NCBI GenBank assembly: GCA_030632765.1
Contig: DAOVUC010000007.1
Span: forward strand, 1 to 15,677
Length of the DNA stretch: 15,677 nucleotides
Direction: 5' to 3'
DNA from: Candidatus Dadabacteria bacterium
GTDB lineage: Bacteria > Desulfobacterota_D > UBA1144 > Nemesobacterales > UBA2774
Shown piece by piece: positions 6,905-14,983 of the stretch; positions within the stretch are counted from its first letter, which is position 1; each line of letters starts with the position of its first letter. The notes beneath the pieces are model-generated. The model was not told where the DNA came from. It ran no database searches and worked only from the letters and a program-made list of their open reading frames with translations. A program made the position numbers and the translations under genes.

Positions 6905-7566
6905 TTTGGGACTCCTTTGAAATAATCCTTAAATATTTGAGAAACTTTTATGCGTATTTCTGAGAGTGTAAAAAAGTAAGGATCCAATTTAGAGATTTGC
7001 TGAATTAACCCTTTATATTCGTCACCAAACAGTGAAAGCCAAGAAGATATATCCTCTGATTTATTCTTGGTATAAATGAAATGAAAATATATGCTTCCCA
7101 ATGACAGTGTCGGAAATATTTCTGTGAGTTCCTCGGGGTTAGATATCATACAATTAGAATCAAATAATACAATATCAGAGCGAGTGAATTGGAATTGCTC
7201 ACCTTCTTTTGTATTTATGGCTGATTTGCTTTCTTCCAAGCTTAAATTTGCAACATCTATTAATTTTGATCTGATCTCTTCTATATTGGAAAACATTCCA
7301 GGATTTATTAGACCAAGGCGCTCTGCCAGCTTATTATCGTGAAGATTGTTGGCAGCCCAGGTTGCAAAATCGTTATAGTATTCAGGTTCCTCAAAGCCCG
7401 GGCGAAGCTTTTTAGCCCAAAAATGATAGTAGATAGATTCAGGGTGAATAGTCAGCAGCAGATCCCTTAGCTCTATAAGATTTTTTGCGCGCATTCCTGT
7501 TGCAATGTTCAAAATCGCACAATCTTTTATCTTAATTGCTTGTATATTTTCGTTTTTGGAAGTCAT
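6901..7566 (-). CDS. DUF5752-like protein, coupled upstream partner of treT
   Basis: A 221-aa soluble protein that I recall as resembling DUF5752, a family of unknown function often next to trehalose/glycosyltransferase genes (recall, not searched). No signal peptide or membrane segment. It has a visible two-fold internal repeat. SIYYHF (44-49), NDFATW (65-70) and LGLINPGMFSNIEEIRSKL (84-102) recur as SIYFHF (158-163), EDISSW (171-176) and ISKLDPYFFTLSEIRIKV (191-208). Each half is about 90-95 residues. The first half keeps more polar/aromatic residues (YYHFWAKKLRP, EPEYYNDFATW), so the two halves may have split roles. Its TGA stop overlaps the treT start. A regulatory or scaffold role for TreT is inference from coupling alone. 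There is no clear Shine-Dalgarno before ATG 7566. Confidence 0.75.
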   Translation of the reverse strand: MTSKNENIQAIKIKDCAILNIATGMRAKNLIELRDLLLTIHPESIYYHFWAKKLRPGFEEPEYYNDFATWAANNLHDNKLAERLGLINPGMFSNIEEIRSKLIDVANLSLEESKSAINTKEGEQFQFTRSDIVLFDSNCMISNPEELTEIFPTLSLGSIYFHFIYTKNKSEDISSWLSLFGDEYKGLIQQISKLDPYFFTLSEIRIKVSQIFKDYFKGVPK

Positions 7567-7579
7567 AATTAGAGACGTA

Positions 7580-7607
7580 AGTATAGAGACTTTTTGACAA
7601 TACTCAA
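7580..7607 (-). promoter_or_regulatory. Candidate promoter of the DUF5752-treT unit
   Basis: On the minus strand TTGAGT (7607-7602) and TATACT (7585-7580) are 16 bp apart; the -10 matches five of six consensus bases. The expected start of transcription near 7573 leaves only about 7 nt of leader, which agrees with the absence of a ribosome site before ATG 7566 (near-leaderless). It overlaps the divergent promoter for the nitroreductase gene. Confidence 0.35.
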
Positions 7608-7622
7608 TGTCCTTTTTTTAAC
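7594..7622 (+). promoter_or_regulatory. Candidate promoter of the nitroreductase gene
   Basis: A perfect -35 TTGACA (7594-7599) is followed after 17 bp by TTTAAC (7617-7622; four of six). The predicted leader of about 38 nt contains the AGGGAG ribosome site. Its -35 box lies between the -35 and -10 boxes of the opposite promoter, so the two polymerases would compete. Confidence 0.45.
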
Positions 7623-7666
7623 GATATGAATTTATATAGCTAAAGAACATTTTCAGGGAGAAAAGT

Positions 7667-8176
7667 ATGGAAGTATTTAAATGTGTTTCTACTTTAAGTT
7701 CTATAAGAAGTTACATAAAAAAAGAAGTGCCTGATGAGATTATTATGGAAGTGCTCGAGGCTGGGAGGCTTGCGCCGAGTGCTCATAACGATCAGCCCTG
7801 GCAATTTATTCTGGTAAGAGATAAATCTAGGTTAAGCGATATGAAAAAATATTGCCTAAGCGGTGGTTTTATATCTCAGGTTGATTTTGCAGTAGTTGTT
7901 GTCACCGATCCTTCTTCTAAATGGCATGAGATAGACAGCACCAGAGCAGTTCAGAATATGGCTTTAACGGCATGGAGTAACAAACTTGGCACATGCTGGA
8001 TAGGTAGACTTGAAAAGAAAGGTCTTATGGATTTCTTGAATATTCCTGAGAACCTCAATATTTTGACGGTACTTCCGTTCGGATATTTTAATGATAATTT
8101 AGCTGGTGGAGGGAAATATAGGAAAGACCCGGACCAAGTATTTTATCTCGATACTTATGGTAATAACATGAAATGA
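7667..8176 (+). CDS. Nitroreductase-family FMN oxidoreductase
   Basis: FMN-dependent, cytoplasmic, NAD(P)H-using reductase fold, usually a homodimer acting on nitro-aromatics, quinones or flavins; the natural substrate cannot be told. The 169-aa protein is at the short end of the family. It shows SIRSYIKKEVPDEI (12-25), the FMN-binding AGRLAPSAHNDQPWQFILV (32-50), the helix RAVQNMALTAWSNKLGTCWIG (around 102-122) and a shortened end after LPFGYFNDN. The substrate-side insertion seen in NfsA/NfsB-type members is absent, as in the small 'nitroreductase family protein' group of anaerobes and archaea. ATG 7667 has AGGGAG about 6 nt upstream. It is a single gene, convergent with the sucrase/ferredoxin-like gene, with 22 bp between the two stops and no hairpin. 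Confidence 0.9.
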   Translation: MEVFKCVSTLSSIRSYIKKEVPDEIIMEVLEAGRLAPSAHNDQPWQFILVRDKSRLSDMKKYCLSGGFISQVDFAVVVVTDPSSKWHEIDSTRAVQNMALTAWSNKLGTCWIGRLEKKGLMDFLNIPENLNILTVLPFGYFNDNLAGGGKYRKDPDQVFYLDTYGNNMK

Positions 8177-8198
8177 GAATAATCAATAAAAATTTAAT

Positions 8199-9098
8199 TT
8201 AACTTTTTTTGTAATCGAGCAGTCTAAACTGCGGTATAAATGAGCTTTTATCCCCGCAGCTTTTAATAATTTTAATTGATTTTTTATCTTGTCTCAGTTT
8301 GACTTTATGCATAGTCTCATCAGATTGTGCTAGAAATTTGATATTACGTTTCTTATCGCTTTTTTTCGAGCTTTTGAAGATAAACTCTGAAATTTCCGTA
8401 ATCCCTGTTTCTTTCCTCAAATGGTATTCAGCCGCTTGCACTTCGCCACTATGACATGAGCGTCCCCTGTAGCTTGAAATATTAACTTCCCCTCTTTCAT
8501 ATTGTTTAATTAACCCTTCAGCGACCTTGCCTTCTCTAATGCGACCATATACCAAACCATGTGGAAGGCAAACAAAGGTTGAAGCGAACCTATGCCCGCC
8601 AATATGATTAGCTTCCCAAGTCTGGGGCCCATATCTGCCCTTGGCTAGATCAAGATAAACTGGCATCCCAAACTTGCCACAGCATGTGTCATACTCACCG
8701 TTAGTGCAGATCATATATATTTTTTCTTGGGTCAGGTGTTTATCAGATTTTAGAATTTTTTTGATTTTGAGCGACAGCAAATCTTCATAATTGCTAAATT
8801 TGAACTTGTATAATCTAGGACTATTTTCATCGGATAACGCTACATAAAACTTGAGATCGTTCTCTGGATTTTTTTGTTTCTTAATAAGTTGTAGACGTGA
8901 ATTCTTTGCAGTTTTAAGCTCTTTATTAAGATGAGATTTTACAGCTTTTGGTATTTTGCTGTCTTTAAATGCGCTCCCCGACCAATGTCCCCTGTACTCG
9001 AGCATGAACCAGACATCTACCCTTGGAGCGGTTCCATACATCTCTTCGTTTGAGTTTAGCGAACTTTCGAAACAGAGTGTTTTATCTTTAATTGGCAT
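8199..9098 (-). CDS. Sucrase/ferredoxin-like (Suc_Fer-like) family protein
   Basis: A 299-aa member of the Suc_Fer-like family, a thioredoxin-like ferredoxin fold thought to bind a [2Fe-2S] cluster; no confirmed role. Seen: an early Cys9 within LCFESSLNSNEEMYGTAP, typical of the family start; EYRGHWSGSAF (34-44); the cysteine-rich CTNGEYDTCCGKFGMPVY (131-148) with C131, C139 and C140; then the diagnostic HIGGHRFASTFVCLPHGLVYGR (165-186) with two conserved His. A basic, less conserved C-terminal region follows (RGRSCHSGEVQAAEYHL, then a Lys-rich stretch). The name 'sucrase' in this family is historical; there is no reason to think it acts on sucrose. ATG 9098 lies back-to-back with the glucokinase gene (80 bp between the two starts). 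No lipid or signal motif. Probably a cytoplasmic electron carrier or redox protein. Confidence 0.85.
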   Translation of the reverse strand: MPIKDKTLCFESSLNSNEEMYGTAPRVDVWFMLEYRGHWSGSAFKDSKIPKAVKSHLNKELKTAKNSRLQLIKKQKNPENDLKFYVALSDENSPRLYKFKFSNYEDLLSLKIKKILKSDKHLTQEKIYMICTNGEYDTCCGKFGMPVYLDLAKGRYGPQTWEANHIGGHRFASTFVCLPHGLVYGRIREGKVAEGLIKQYERGEVNISSYRGRSCHSGEVQAAEYHLRKETGITEISEFIFKSSKKSDKKRNIKFLAQSDETMHKVKLRQDKKSIKIIKSCGDKSSFIPQFRLLDYKKS

Positions 9099-9178
9099 AT
9101 TCTAATATTATTGTTTAGTATTCCGGCACTTAGTAATATTTATTGAGAAGGAAATTATAACATGAAAAAGGAATAAAT

Positions 9179-10150
9179 ATGGGTGATAAAGTAATCGGAA
9201 TAGATATTGGAGGCACTAATCTAAGAGGTGCTCTTGTAGATAGCCAGGGGAATATACTCAAAAGGATGAAAATTTTGTCCGAGGCTGATCAAGGAATAGA
9301 TAAACTCATCGATAATTTAACTAATTTTATTTCAGATATTAGTAAAGGAGAAAAAGTAACCAATATAGGAGTAGGGATTCCGGGAATTCTAGATTCTAAA
9401 GAAGGGATAATTACCCAAGCCCCGAATATCTTGAATGTTAATGACTATCCCTTGAGATCGGTGCTCAACGAAAAGCTGGGATCAGCTTTAAACGTAGCAA
9501 TAGAGAACGACGCAAATAGCGCAGCAGTGGGTGAGTGGTGGATGGGGGCGGCTAAAGACGTAAATTCTATGATAATGCTCACTATGGGTACAGGGGTGGG
9601 AGGAGGGATTGTTTTAGACGACAAGCTTTGGACTGGGGCCTACGGTATGGCAGGAGAGATAGGCCACATTACGATCTATCCTGATGGAGCCCGGTGTAAC
9701 TGCGGGAATTATGGCTGTCTTGAGAGCTATGCTTCAGCTACAGCGATTAGAAGGATGGTAAAAGAGGGACTTGAAGACAAGAAGTTAAATACAGCCTTGA
9801 GAGAAACTACAGAGAATGTACATATCAAAGATATACCCAAAATCGTCATGGAGGCCGCTGGTGCCGGGGACAGCTTTTCACTCGGTATTTGGCAAGAGGT
9901 TGGAAAGGCTTTAGGGATCGCAATAGCAAGTCTTGTTAATCTGTTAAATGTAGAGATGGTTGTTATTGGCGGCGGCGTGTCAAACGCCTGGGATTTGTTC
10001 ATAGAAACCACTTATAAAGAGGCTCACAGAAGAGCCTTCCGCGCTCCTATGAAGAGGGCTAAAATCCAAAGGGGTATTCTTAGAGATGATGCTGGGATTT
10101 TAGGATCTGCATATTTGGCTTTGAAGAGTTGCAATGAGAAAAGGTCCTAA
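9179..10150 (+). CDS. glk: ROK-family glucokinase
   Basis: Cytoplasmic sugar kinase, probably glucose to glucose-6-phosphate with ATP. The 323-aa protein has the ATP-phosphate motif GIDIGGTNLRGALVD (7-21), the catalytic IENDANSAA (108-116, Asp111 as base), LTMGTGVGGGIVLDDKLW (134-150), GEIGH (159-163) and the ROK zinc site ARCNCGNYGCLE (171-182), with ligands His163, Cys173, Cys175 and Cys180. The second phosphate/adenosine region is VVIGGGVS. Length and motif order fit the bacterial ROK glucokinases; fructokinase or N-acetylmannosamine kinase activity is possible but less likely. AAGGA lies 7 nt before ATG 9179. The gene is convergent with tilS: the stop codons overlap. With treT nearby it may serve trehalose/glucose turnover (inference). 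Confidence 0.9.
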   Translation: MGDKVIGIDIGGTNLRGALVDSQGNILKRMKILSEADQGIDKLIDNLTNFISDISKGEKVTNIGVGIPGILDSKEGIITQAPNILNVNDYPLRSVLNEKLGSALNVAIENDANSAAVGEWWMGAAKDVNSMIMLTMGTGVGGGIVLDDKLWTGAYGMAGEIGHITIYPDGARCNCGNYGCLESYASATAIRRMVKEGLEDKKLNTALRETTENVHIKDIPKIVMEAAGAGDSFSLGIWQEVGKALGIAIASLVNLLNVEMVVIGGGVSNAWDLFIETTYKEAHRRAFRAPMKRAKIQRGILRDDAGILGSAYLALKSCNEKRS

Positions 10151-11517
10151 AGCCATCTTGGCCTGATCAACTTGATCATTAATACTTCTTTATTTTTGTC
10201 TGTAATTTTGAATCTATTATCTAAGCGTATACCGCCAAGCCACATAATCTCACCGCTGCAAATGAAAATCGGGACTCTAGATCTTAGGAATTGAGGCAGC
10301 TTTATATCTGTAAAATAGTCTTGGAGTTTTTTAGAAGTCGTCATTCCAAGCGGGGAGAACCTATCCCCCGGATTAAAATTTCTAACTTGTAGCGGGAATT
10401 TTACCGTTTCAGGATCAAAATATGCCACGCTCTCATCATTTTCATCGAGGGTATCTGTTTTAAGAATTGATAGCTCAACCTCGAACTCAGGGAAACTCCA
10501 TTTTCCCACTGTTTGGATAGTGTAAGAAAACTCGCGCTCAAGCTCGGACTTCTTAGTGACCAGAAAAATATCGTAACCCTTAACCATCACAGTTCCCTGG
10601 GGAAGCTCGACCTCGCCCGAAGCCGCGTCAGATAATAAAAAATCATCGGCGGAAACGATGTGGATTGAGGATATGTTTTTCAGACTGCCGGTAATTTTTT
10701 CTATTGCAAGTCTAAGTAACGAAAACCTTAAAGATTTATCAATGTTTCTATAATGTTTTAAATCCCCGATCAATTCTGATTTGTTTGGGCTGAATATATC
10801 ACCGAAATGTTTAAGAGCTTCTTTGGAAATAAACTCCTCTTCTGCCCTTAAAATATCAGCTGTTCGTGACAGTGTCTCTTTTATCTGAGGGTTGTAGGAC
10901 TCAAGCTCAACTAAGAGGTCGTGTCTCACTCTGTTCCTCAAAAATTCCTTTGATTCATTAGTTGTGTCCTCTACCCACTCTACTTTTTTAGATCTGAGAT
11001 ACTCTTCAACCTCTGAGCGAGAGGTGTCAATCAGAGGTCTCACAATGGAGTTTGAGACGGGCGGGATACCGGATAGCCCCTTTGATCCGCTCCCCCTTAA
11101 GAGTCTCATTAAGACAGTCTCCGCCTGGTCATCCATAGTATGAGCCGTGGCTATCTTTGTCGCATAGTGCTTATTCAGTACCTGATTGAAAAATTTATAC
11201 CTTAGAGTCCTCGCCGCATCTTCAAGGGAGAGCGCTGATTCTTCTTTAAACTTTAATGTATCAACCTCTCCGTATACGAATGTAAGTCCGAGCGACTTTG
11301 CGGTTTCTTTTACAAAGTCCGAGTCCCTTTTTGCCTCTTCTTCTCTAATGCCATGATTTAGGTGAGCGACAATTAGCTCAAGTCCGTAGTCGATTAATTC
11401 ATTTAAGGCGTAGAGCATAGCTATTGAGTCCGCGCCTCCTGAAACACCGAGTACTACTTTCTCACCTTGGGTGAGCATATTATATTTTTTAAGTGTCTTT
11501 TTTACCCTGGCCAGCAT
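10147..11517 (-). CDS. tilS: tRNA(Ile)-lysidine synthase
   Basis: Essential N-type PP-loop enzyme that ligates lysine to C34 of the CAU-anticodon tRNA(Ile) so that it reads AUA. The 456-aa protein has the PP-loop GVSGGADS (24-31), AHLNHGIR (51-58), TAHTMDDQAETVLMRLLRGSG (124-144), RPLID (160-164) and the tRNA-site RNRVRHDLL (194-202). A long linker follows, then the TilS C-terminal domain with RNFNPGDRFSPLGM and KLQDYF near residues 375-400. Full length, like the two-domain E. coli/Bacillus forms. Start ATG 11517 overlaps the end of the DUF502 gene by 29 bp; the N-terminus reads like the family, so the overlap is real. It is the last gene of the pheT unit. Its stop overlaps that of glk on the other strand. 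Confidence 0.96.
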   Translation of the reverse strand: MLARVKKTLKKYNMLTQGEKVVLGVSGGADSIAMLYALNELIDYGLELIVAHLNHGIREEEAKRDSDFVKETAKSLGLTFVYGEVDTLKFKEESALSLEDAARTLRYKFFNQVLNKHYATKIATAHTMDDQAETVLMRLLRGSGSKGLSGIPPVSNSIVRPLIDTSRSEVEEYLRSKKVEWVEDTTNESKEFLRNRVRHDLLVELESYNPQIKETLSRTADILRAEEEFISKEALKHFGDIFSPNKSELIGDLKHYRNIDKSLRFSLLRLAIEKITGSLKNISSIHIVSADDFLLSDAASGEVELPQGTVMVKGYDIFLVTKKSELEREFSYTIQTVGKWSFPEFEVELSILKTDTLDENDESVAYFDPETVKFPLQVRNFNPGDRFSPLGMTTSKKLQDYFTDIKLPQFLRSRVPIFICSGEIMWLGGIRLDNRFKITDKNKEVLMIKLIRPRWL

Positions 11518-12157
11518 CTTCTATATTGTTTGTGGCGAGACCCGCGGACATTATTATTCTGAACGCATCCTCTACCGAGATTGATAACTCTTTTATATCC
11601 TCTTCCGGAAGCATAATATAATACCCGCTGGTAGGGTTGGGAGTGGTAGGTACAAAAATGCTCACCAGTTTTCTGCCCGATCGGTTGTGGTGCTTTCCAT
11701 CCTCTATCGTGCTTGTTACAAATCCGATTGAATAAATTCCCTTCCGGGGATACTCGAACATTGCGACCCTCTTTAGGTTTCTCATGCCCGTGCCCATGAA
11801 GAGTGTCTCAATTACTTGTTTTGTCGCAATATAAATAGTTCTGGCTAAGGGAATTTTGATGATTAGGTACTCCCCAAATCCAACGAGCTTTCGGCCTAAG
11901 AAATTTTTTGCTATAGCTCCGACAATAAGAACAATCAGCAATGTCCCTACTAGTCCGATTGCGAATATAATTGTTTGAGAAACTAACGGGTTAAGTTGAT
12001 CAAGAAGGCTACCTATAAATCTATTTGGGGCAGCGCTTACAAGTCCTATTATCCAGCTTCCCAGCTTGAATAATACAAATATGGTAAGCGCAAAAGGTAC
12101 TGTAACTAGTACGCCGGCAAGTATGTTGTTTCTGAAGAAACTATAGAATTGTTTCAT
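11489..12157 (-). CDS. DUF502-family integral membrane protein
   Basis: A 222-aa inner-membrane protein of the widespread DUF502 family, function unknown. It begins with a short basic segment and two or more strong hydrophobic stretches, about residues 12-38 (ILAGVLVTVPFALTIFVLF) and 60-86 (IIFAIGLVGTLLIVLIVGAI). Next comes the conserved IPLARTIYIATKQVIETLF, and then a soluble domain with the family signature VSIFVPTTPNPTSGYY and MLPEEDIKEL. Such proteins are proposed to be membrane anchors or channels, without proof. It starts 3 bp after the ihfA stop, with no separate ribosome site, suggesting reinitiation, and overlaps tilS by 29 bp, so it sits inside the pheT operon. Confidence 0.9.
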   Translation of the reverse strand: MKQFYSFFRNNILAGVLVTVPFALTIFVLFKLGSWIIGLVSAAPNRFIGSLLDQLNPLVSQTIIFAIGLVGTLLIVLIVGAIAKNFLGRKLVGFGEYLIIKIPLARTIYIATKQVIETLFMGTGMRNLKRVAMFEYPRKGIYSIGFVTSTIEDGKHHNRSGRKLVSIFVPTTPNPTSGYYIMLPEEDIKELSISVEDAFRIIMSAGLATNNIEDAGQGKKDT

Positions 12158-12160
12158 GCA

Positions 12161-12445
12161 TTAAGCAGTTTGTTTATCGATAGAATCGCGGAGGAACCTG
12201 CTTGGTTTAAAAACAACAGCTTTTCTCTCTGCGATTTCAATAGTATCGCCGGTTGCAGGATTTCTTCCCTTCCTGGCTTTGCGGTTTTGTACTCTAAAGC
12301 TGCCGAATCTAGGAAGTTTGATTCCCTCACCTTTAGCTAACCTCTCTTTGGTAACATCAAAAAAGAATTCAACTATCTCAGCCGACTCCCTTTTTGATAA
12401 ACCTATTTTTGTGTGAATCACATCAGCCAGTTCTTTTTTCGTCAT
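12161..12445 (-). CDS. ihfA: Integration host factor alpha subunit (HU/IHF family)
   Basis: A 94-aa DNA-bending nucleoid protein. Two N-terminal helices (MTKKELADVIHTKIGLSKRE and SAEIVEFFFDVTKERLA) lead to GIKLPRFGSFRVQNRKARKG and the beta-arm RNPATGDTIEI (61-71) with the intercalating Pro63, then FKPSRFLRDSI. The Lys/Arg pattern and its place directly downstream of pheT (22 bp) match ihfA of gamma- and deltaproteobacteria rather than a generic hup gene. It would work as a heterodimer with IhfB, not in this window. Some lineages with this arrangement use it as an HU-like homodimer, so 'HU-family' is the safe fallback. Length is normal for the family. Confidence 0.88.
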   Translation of the reverse strand: MTKKELADVIHTKIGLSKRESAEIVEFFFDVTKERLAKGEGIKLPRFGSFRVQNRKARKGRNPATGDTIEIAERKAVVFKPSRFLRDSIDKQTA

Positions 12446-12467
12446 CGCTTTACCTCGCTTTTATCTT

Positions 12468-14879
12468 TTATATTGTACGTAATTCTGCTCCGAGAGCCAA
12501 ACCAAGTTTTTTCAGCGTTTTTTCCTGCACCTTGTTTATCTCTTCTTCGGTTAAAGTTTTGTCCGCCGCTCTTAAATGCAGCGATACCGCAACGCTCTTT
12601 TGCCCCTCTTCTACAGGACTTCCGGTAAACACGTCAAAGATGGCTGCATCCTCTATTAAAGCAGACTCCATCTTTTCTATCTCTTCCAATATTCCACCCA
12701 CTGGTGTCGATTCATCAACAATTAAAGCTATATCCCTTCGTACAGACGGGAATTTGGGAAGCGGATTGAACCTTTTGATCTTTTCTTTTGAAAACGCCGC
12801 GGTCTTGTCTAAATCAATTTCCAGTACATATAGATTCTTAGAAACCTCGAGTTTTTCGCTCAAGTTCGGGTGAAGCTCCCCCATGTATCCAATCTCTACG
12901 TCGTCGATCACTAACTTCGCCGATTTTCCGGGGTGAAGAAATCCGATTTCTCGAGCATCCTGAAACTTAACATCGTCAGATATCTGCAGGGATTGAAAAC
13001 CCTTTTCCAAGATGCTTTTAAAATCAAAGAAATCAAATTCCTCCTTGCCCCAGAACTCCGGCGTTCTCTTTCCGGTTGCCGTCGCGGCTATTCTTGTAAT
13101 TTCGTTAGGTAATTCGCTATTGTCTTTTGGAATATAAACTTTGCCGATTTCAAAGAGTCTTAAATCTTGCCCCTGGTGGTTTAAATTTAAAATCGCGTTC
13201 TTTACAAGCCCGGGCACAAGGCTTGTTCTCATAACGGAGCTTTCTGTTGTCAAAGGGTTCAATATCTTAAGCATGTCGGTTTTGTTAAAGAGATTAAGTA
13301 GCTCGTGATCTTCAAAGCTGTAATTAATTACTTCGTAAAACCCGCTCGATATGAGTATCTCTTTTAGTTTATTTTGAGCGAATTTATGTATATTCATTGT
13401 ATCCGACTTCATTGTGACAGCCGGAAGAGTGGTGGGGATATTGTCGTATCCATAAAGTCTCGCCACTTCTTCAATTAAATCGATCTCCCTTGTTATATCC
13501 ACTCTAAAGGTTGGGATACGAAATGTGAATTCACCCTCTTTTGAGCCCAGGTTTTCAAACTCGAGCCCTTGGGCCAATTTGATTATTTCTTCGCTACTAA
13601 TTTCGGTCCCAAGTACTCTGTTTGCGCGGTCCAAGGAGAGTTTTACATGCCTTGGTTTAATGGGGGTTGGGTATTCATCAATCGCCCCTGCCGCCATTTC
13701 ACCCTCAGCCAGTTCTCTTATAAGCTCAGCTGCTCTATTGAGCGCATTGACTACTTTGTTTGGGTCAACGCCCCTTTCAAAGCGGTACGAAGACTCTGAT
13801 CTGAGCCCTGTTGCCTTAGAAGTTTTTCTAATGGTAATGGGGTCAAAGTAAGCGCTTTCTAGAAGCACGTTTTTTGTTTGTTGAGAAACTTCTGTGTTTG
13901 ATCCTCCCATTACTCCGGCAAGAGCAATGGGTCTTTTCCCGTCACAAATAAGTAAATCGTTTTCTGTAAGTTTTCTTTCAACTTCATCTAAGGTCTTAAT
14001 TATTTCCCCGTCTTTCGCGGCCCTAACTATAATTTTCTTTTCTTCAAGAAGATCATAATCAAAGGTGTGAAGTGGCTGTCCAAGCTCTAAAAGAACGAAA
14101 TTAGTAACATCAACAACATTATTTATAGACCTGATGCCGCAGGACTCCAATTTTGTTTTGAGCCAGCTTGGGGATGGGCCGATTTTTACGTTTTTAATAA
14201 CTCTGCATGAATATCTGGGACATTTCTCTGGATCAAGTAACTCTACTTTCGTACTGTTATTTATATCCTCGCCTTCTTCAGTGACATTTAAGTTGGGATG
14301 TTTGACTGTTTTTCCTAATAATGCGGCAACTTCCCTTGCAACACCAACAACGCTCAAGCAATCCGGACGATTAGGGGTGATACCAACTTCAAATACGACA
14401 TCGTTCAAACCCAATTCATCTACAATTGTATTACCTACATTAGCGGACTCTGAAAGTATTATTATTCCCTCGCTTTCCTCTCCAAGTCCGAGCTCATTCT
14501 CAGTGCAGAGCATGCCCTCTGAAACTACACCCCTGATTTTTGCTTTCTTTATTTTAAGTCCCTCAGGGAATTTAGGGCCGGGAGGGAGTTCTGCCCCTAT
14601 TTTGGCGAGTGCAACCTTGTCTCCGGCTTTCATATTCGTTGCGCCGCAAACTATGGGATAGCGGCTCTCACCGTCTGTAACCTCGCAAAGTGATAGCTTC
14701 TCGGCATTTGGATGTGGTTTTAAATCGAGTATCTCTGCCGTGACTATATTCTCAAGTCCTTTTCCCTGATACTCCACAGCTTCTACCTCAAGACCGGCCA
14801 TAGTGAGGCGGTCAGATAGTTCTTCAGGGGAAAGGTCGAAATCGATATAGTCTTTAATCCAGTTTAATGTGAATTTCAT
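12468..14879 (-). CDS. pheT: Phenylalanine--tRNA ligase beta subunit
   Basis: Large subunit of the alpha2-beta2 synthetase that charges tRNA(Phe). The 803-aa protein is full length. In order it shows the N-terminal MKFTLNWIKDYIDFDLSPEEL; an EMAP/OB tRNA-binding domain (about 40-150, HPNAEKLSLCEVTDGE and GMLCTENELGLG); the B3/B4 editing region (about 210-390, INNVVDVTNFVLLELGQPLH and DLLICDGKRPIALAGVMGG); the B5 domain (about 405-475); and the core LIEEVARLYGYDNIP and LNPLTTESSVMRTSLVPGL. It ends with the ferredoxin-fold anticodon-binding domain (about 710-800, FPSVRRDIALIVD). The ribosome site is weak (GGGG about 5 nt before ATG 14879). The catalytic alpha subunit gene pheS, usually immediately upstream, is missing here. 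Downstream it forms a tight unit with ihfA, DUF502 and tilS. Confidence 0.97.
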   Translation of the reverse strand: MKFTLNWIKDYIDFDLSPEELSDRLTMAGLEVEAVEYQGKGLENIVTAEILDLKPHPNAEKLSLCEVTDGESRYPIVCGATNMKAGDKVALAKIGAELPPGPKFPEGLKIKKAKIRGVVSEGMLCTENELGLGEESEGIIILSESANVGNTIVDELGLNDVVFEVGITPNRPDCLSVVGVAREVAALLGKTVKHPNLNVTEEGEDINNSTKVELLDPEKCPRYSCRVIKNVKIGPSPSWLKTKLESCGIRSINNVVDVTNFVLLELGQPLHTFDYDLLEEKKIIVRAAKDGEIIKTLDEVERKLTENDLLICDGKRPIALAGVMGGSNTEVSQQTKNVLLESAYFDPITIRKTSKATGLRSESSYRFERGVDPNKVVNALNRAAELIRELAEGEMAAGAIDEYPTPIKPRHVKLSLDRANRVLGTEISSEEIIKLAQGLEFENLGSKEGEFTFRIPTFRVDITREIDLIEEVARLYGYDNIPTTLPAVTMKSDTMNIHKFAQNKLKEILISSGFYEVINYSFEDHELLNLFNKTDMLKILNPLTTESSVMRTSLVPGLVKNAILNLNHQGQDLRLFEIGKVYIPKDNSELPNEITRIAATATGKRTPEFWGKEEFDFFDFKSILEKGFQSLQISDDVKFQDAREIGFLHPGKSAKLVIDDVEIGYMGELHPNLSEKLEVSKNLYVLEIDLDKTAAFSKEKIKRFNPLPKFPSVRRDIALIVDESTPVGGILEEIEKMESALIEDAAIFDVFTGSPVEEGQKSVAVSLHLRAADKTLTEEEINKVQEKTLKKLGLALGAELRTI

Positions 14880-14910
14880 TTGTACCCCAAGGCAATATGA
14901 AATAGTTACA

Positions 14911-14935
14911 TATTCTTAGGAGTGGGTCAATACCG
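14911..14935. repeat. IS-end-like sequence similar to the right arm of the 82-bp element
   Basis: TAGGAG followed by GGTCAATAC here matches the right arm region 3096-3114 (TAGGAG, GGTCAATAC) except for two missing bases between the blocks. It lies at the point where the expected pheS neighbour is replaced by catalase remnants, so it could mark an old insertion or rearrangement border. On the minus strand it also supplies a TTGACC that could serve as a pheT -35 box, though no good -10 lies 16-18 bp further. Short match, may be chance. Confidence 0.3.
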
Positions 14936-14983
14936 TATATAAAATACTGTAATATGAATTGTTTAGAGATGAAATTAAGATGG

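Noticed and set aside
12394..12873. Plus-strand open frame opposite the pheT C-terminus
   Set aside because: Shadow of pheT; low-complexity Ser/Phe-rich translation and no family resemblance.
14134..14661. Plus-strand open frame of 175 codons opposite the pheT N-terminal domains
   Set aside because: Antisense to well-conserved synthetase domains; no start context.
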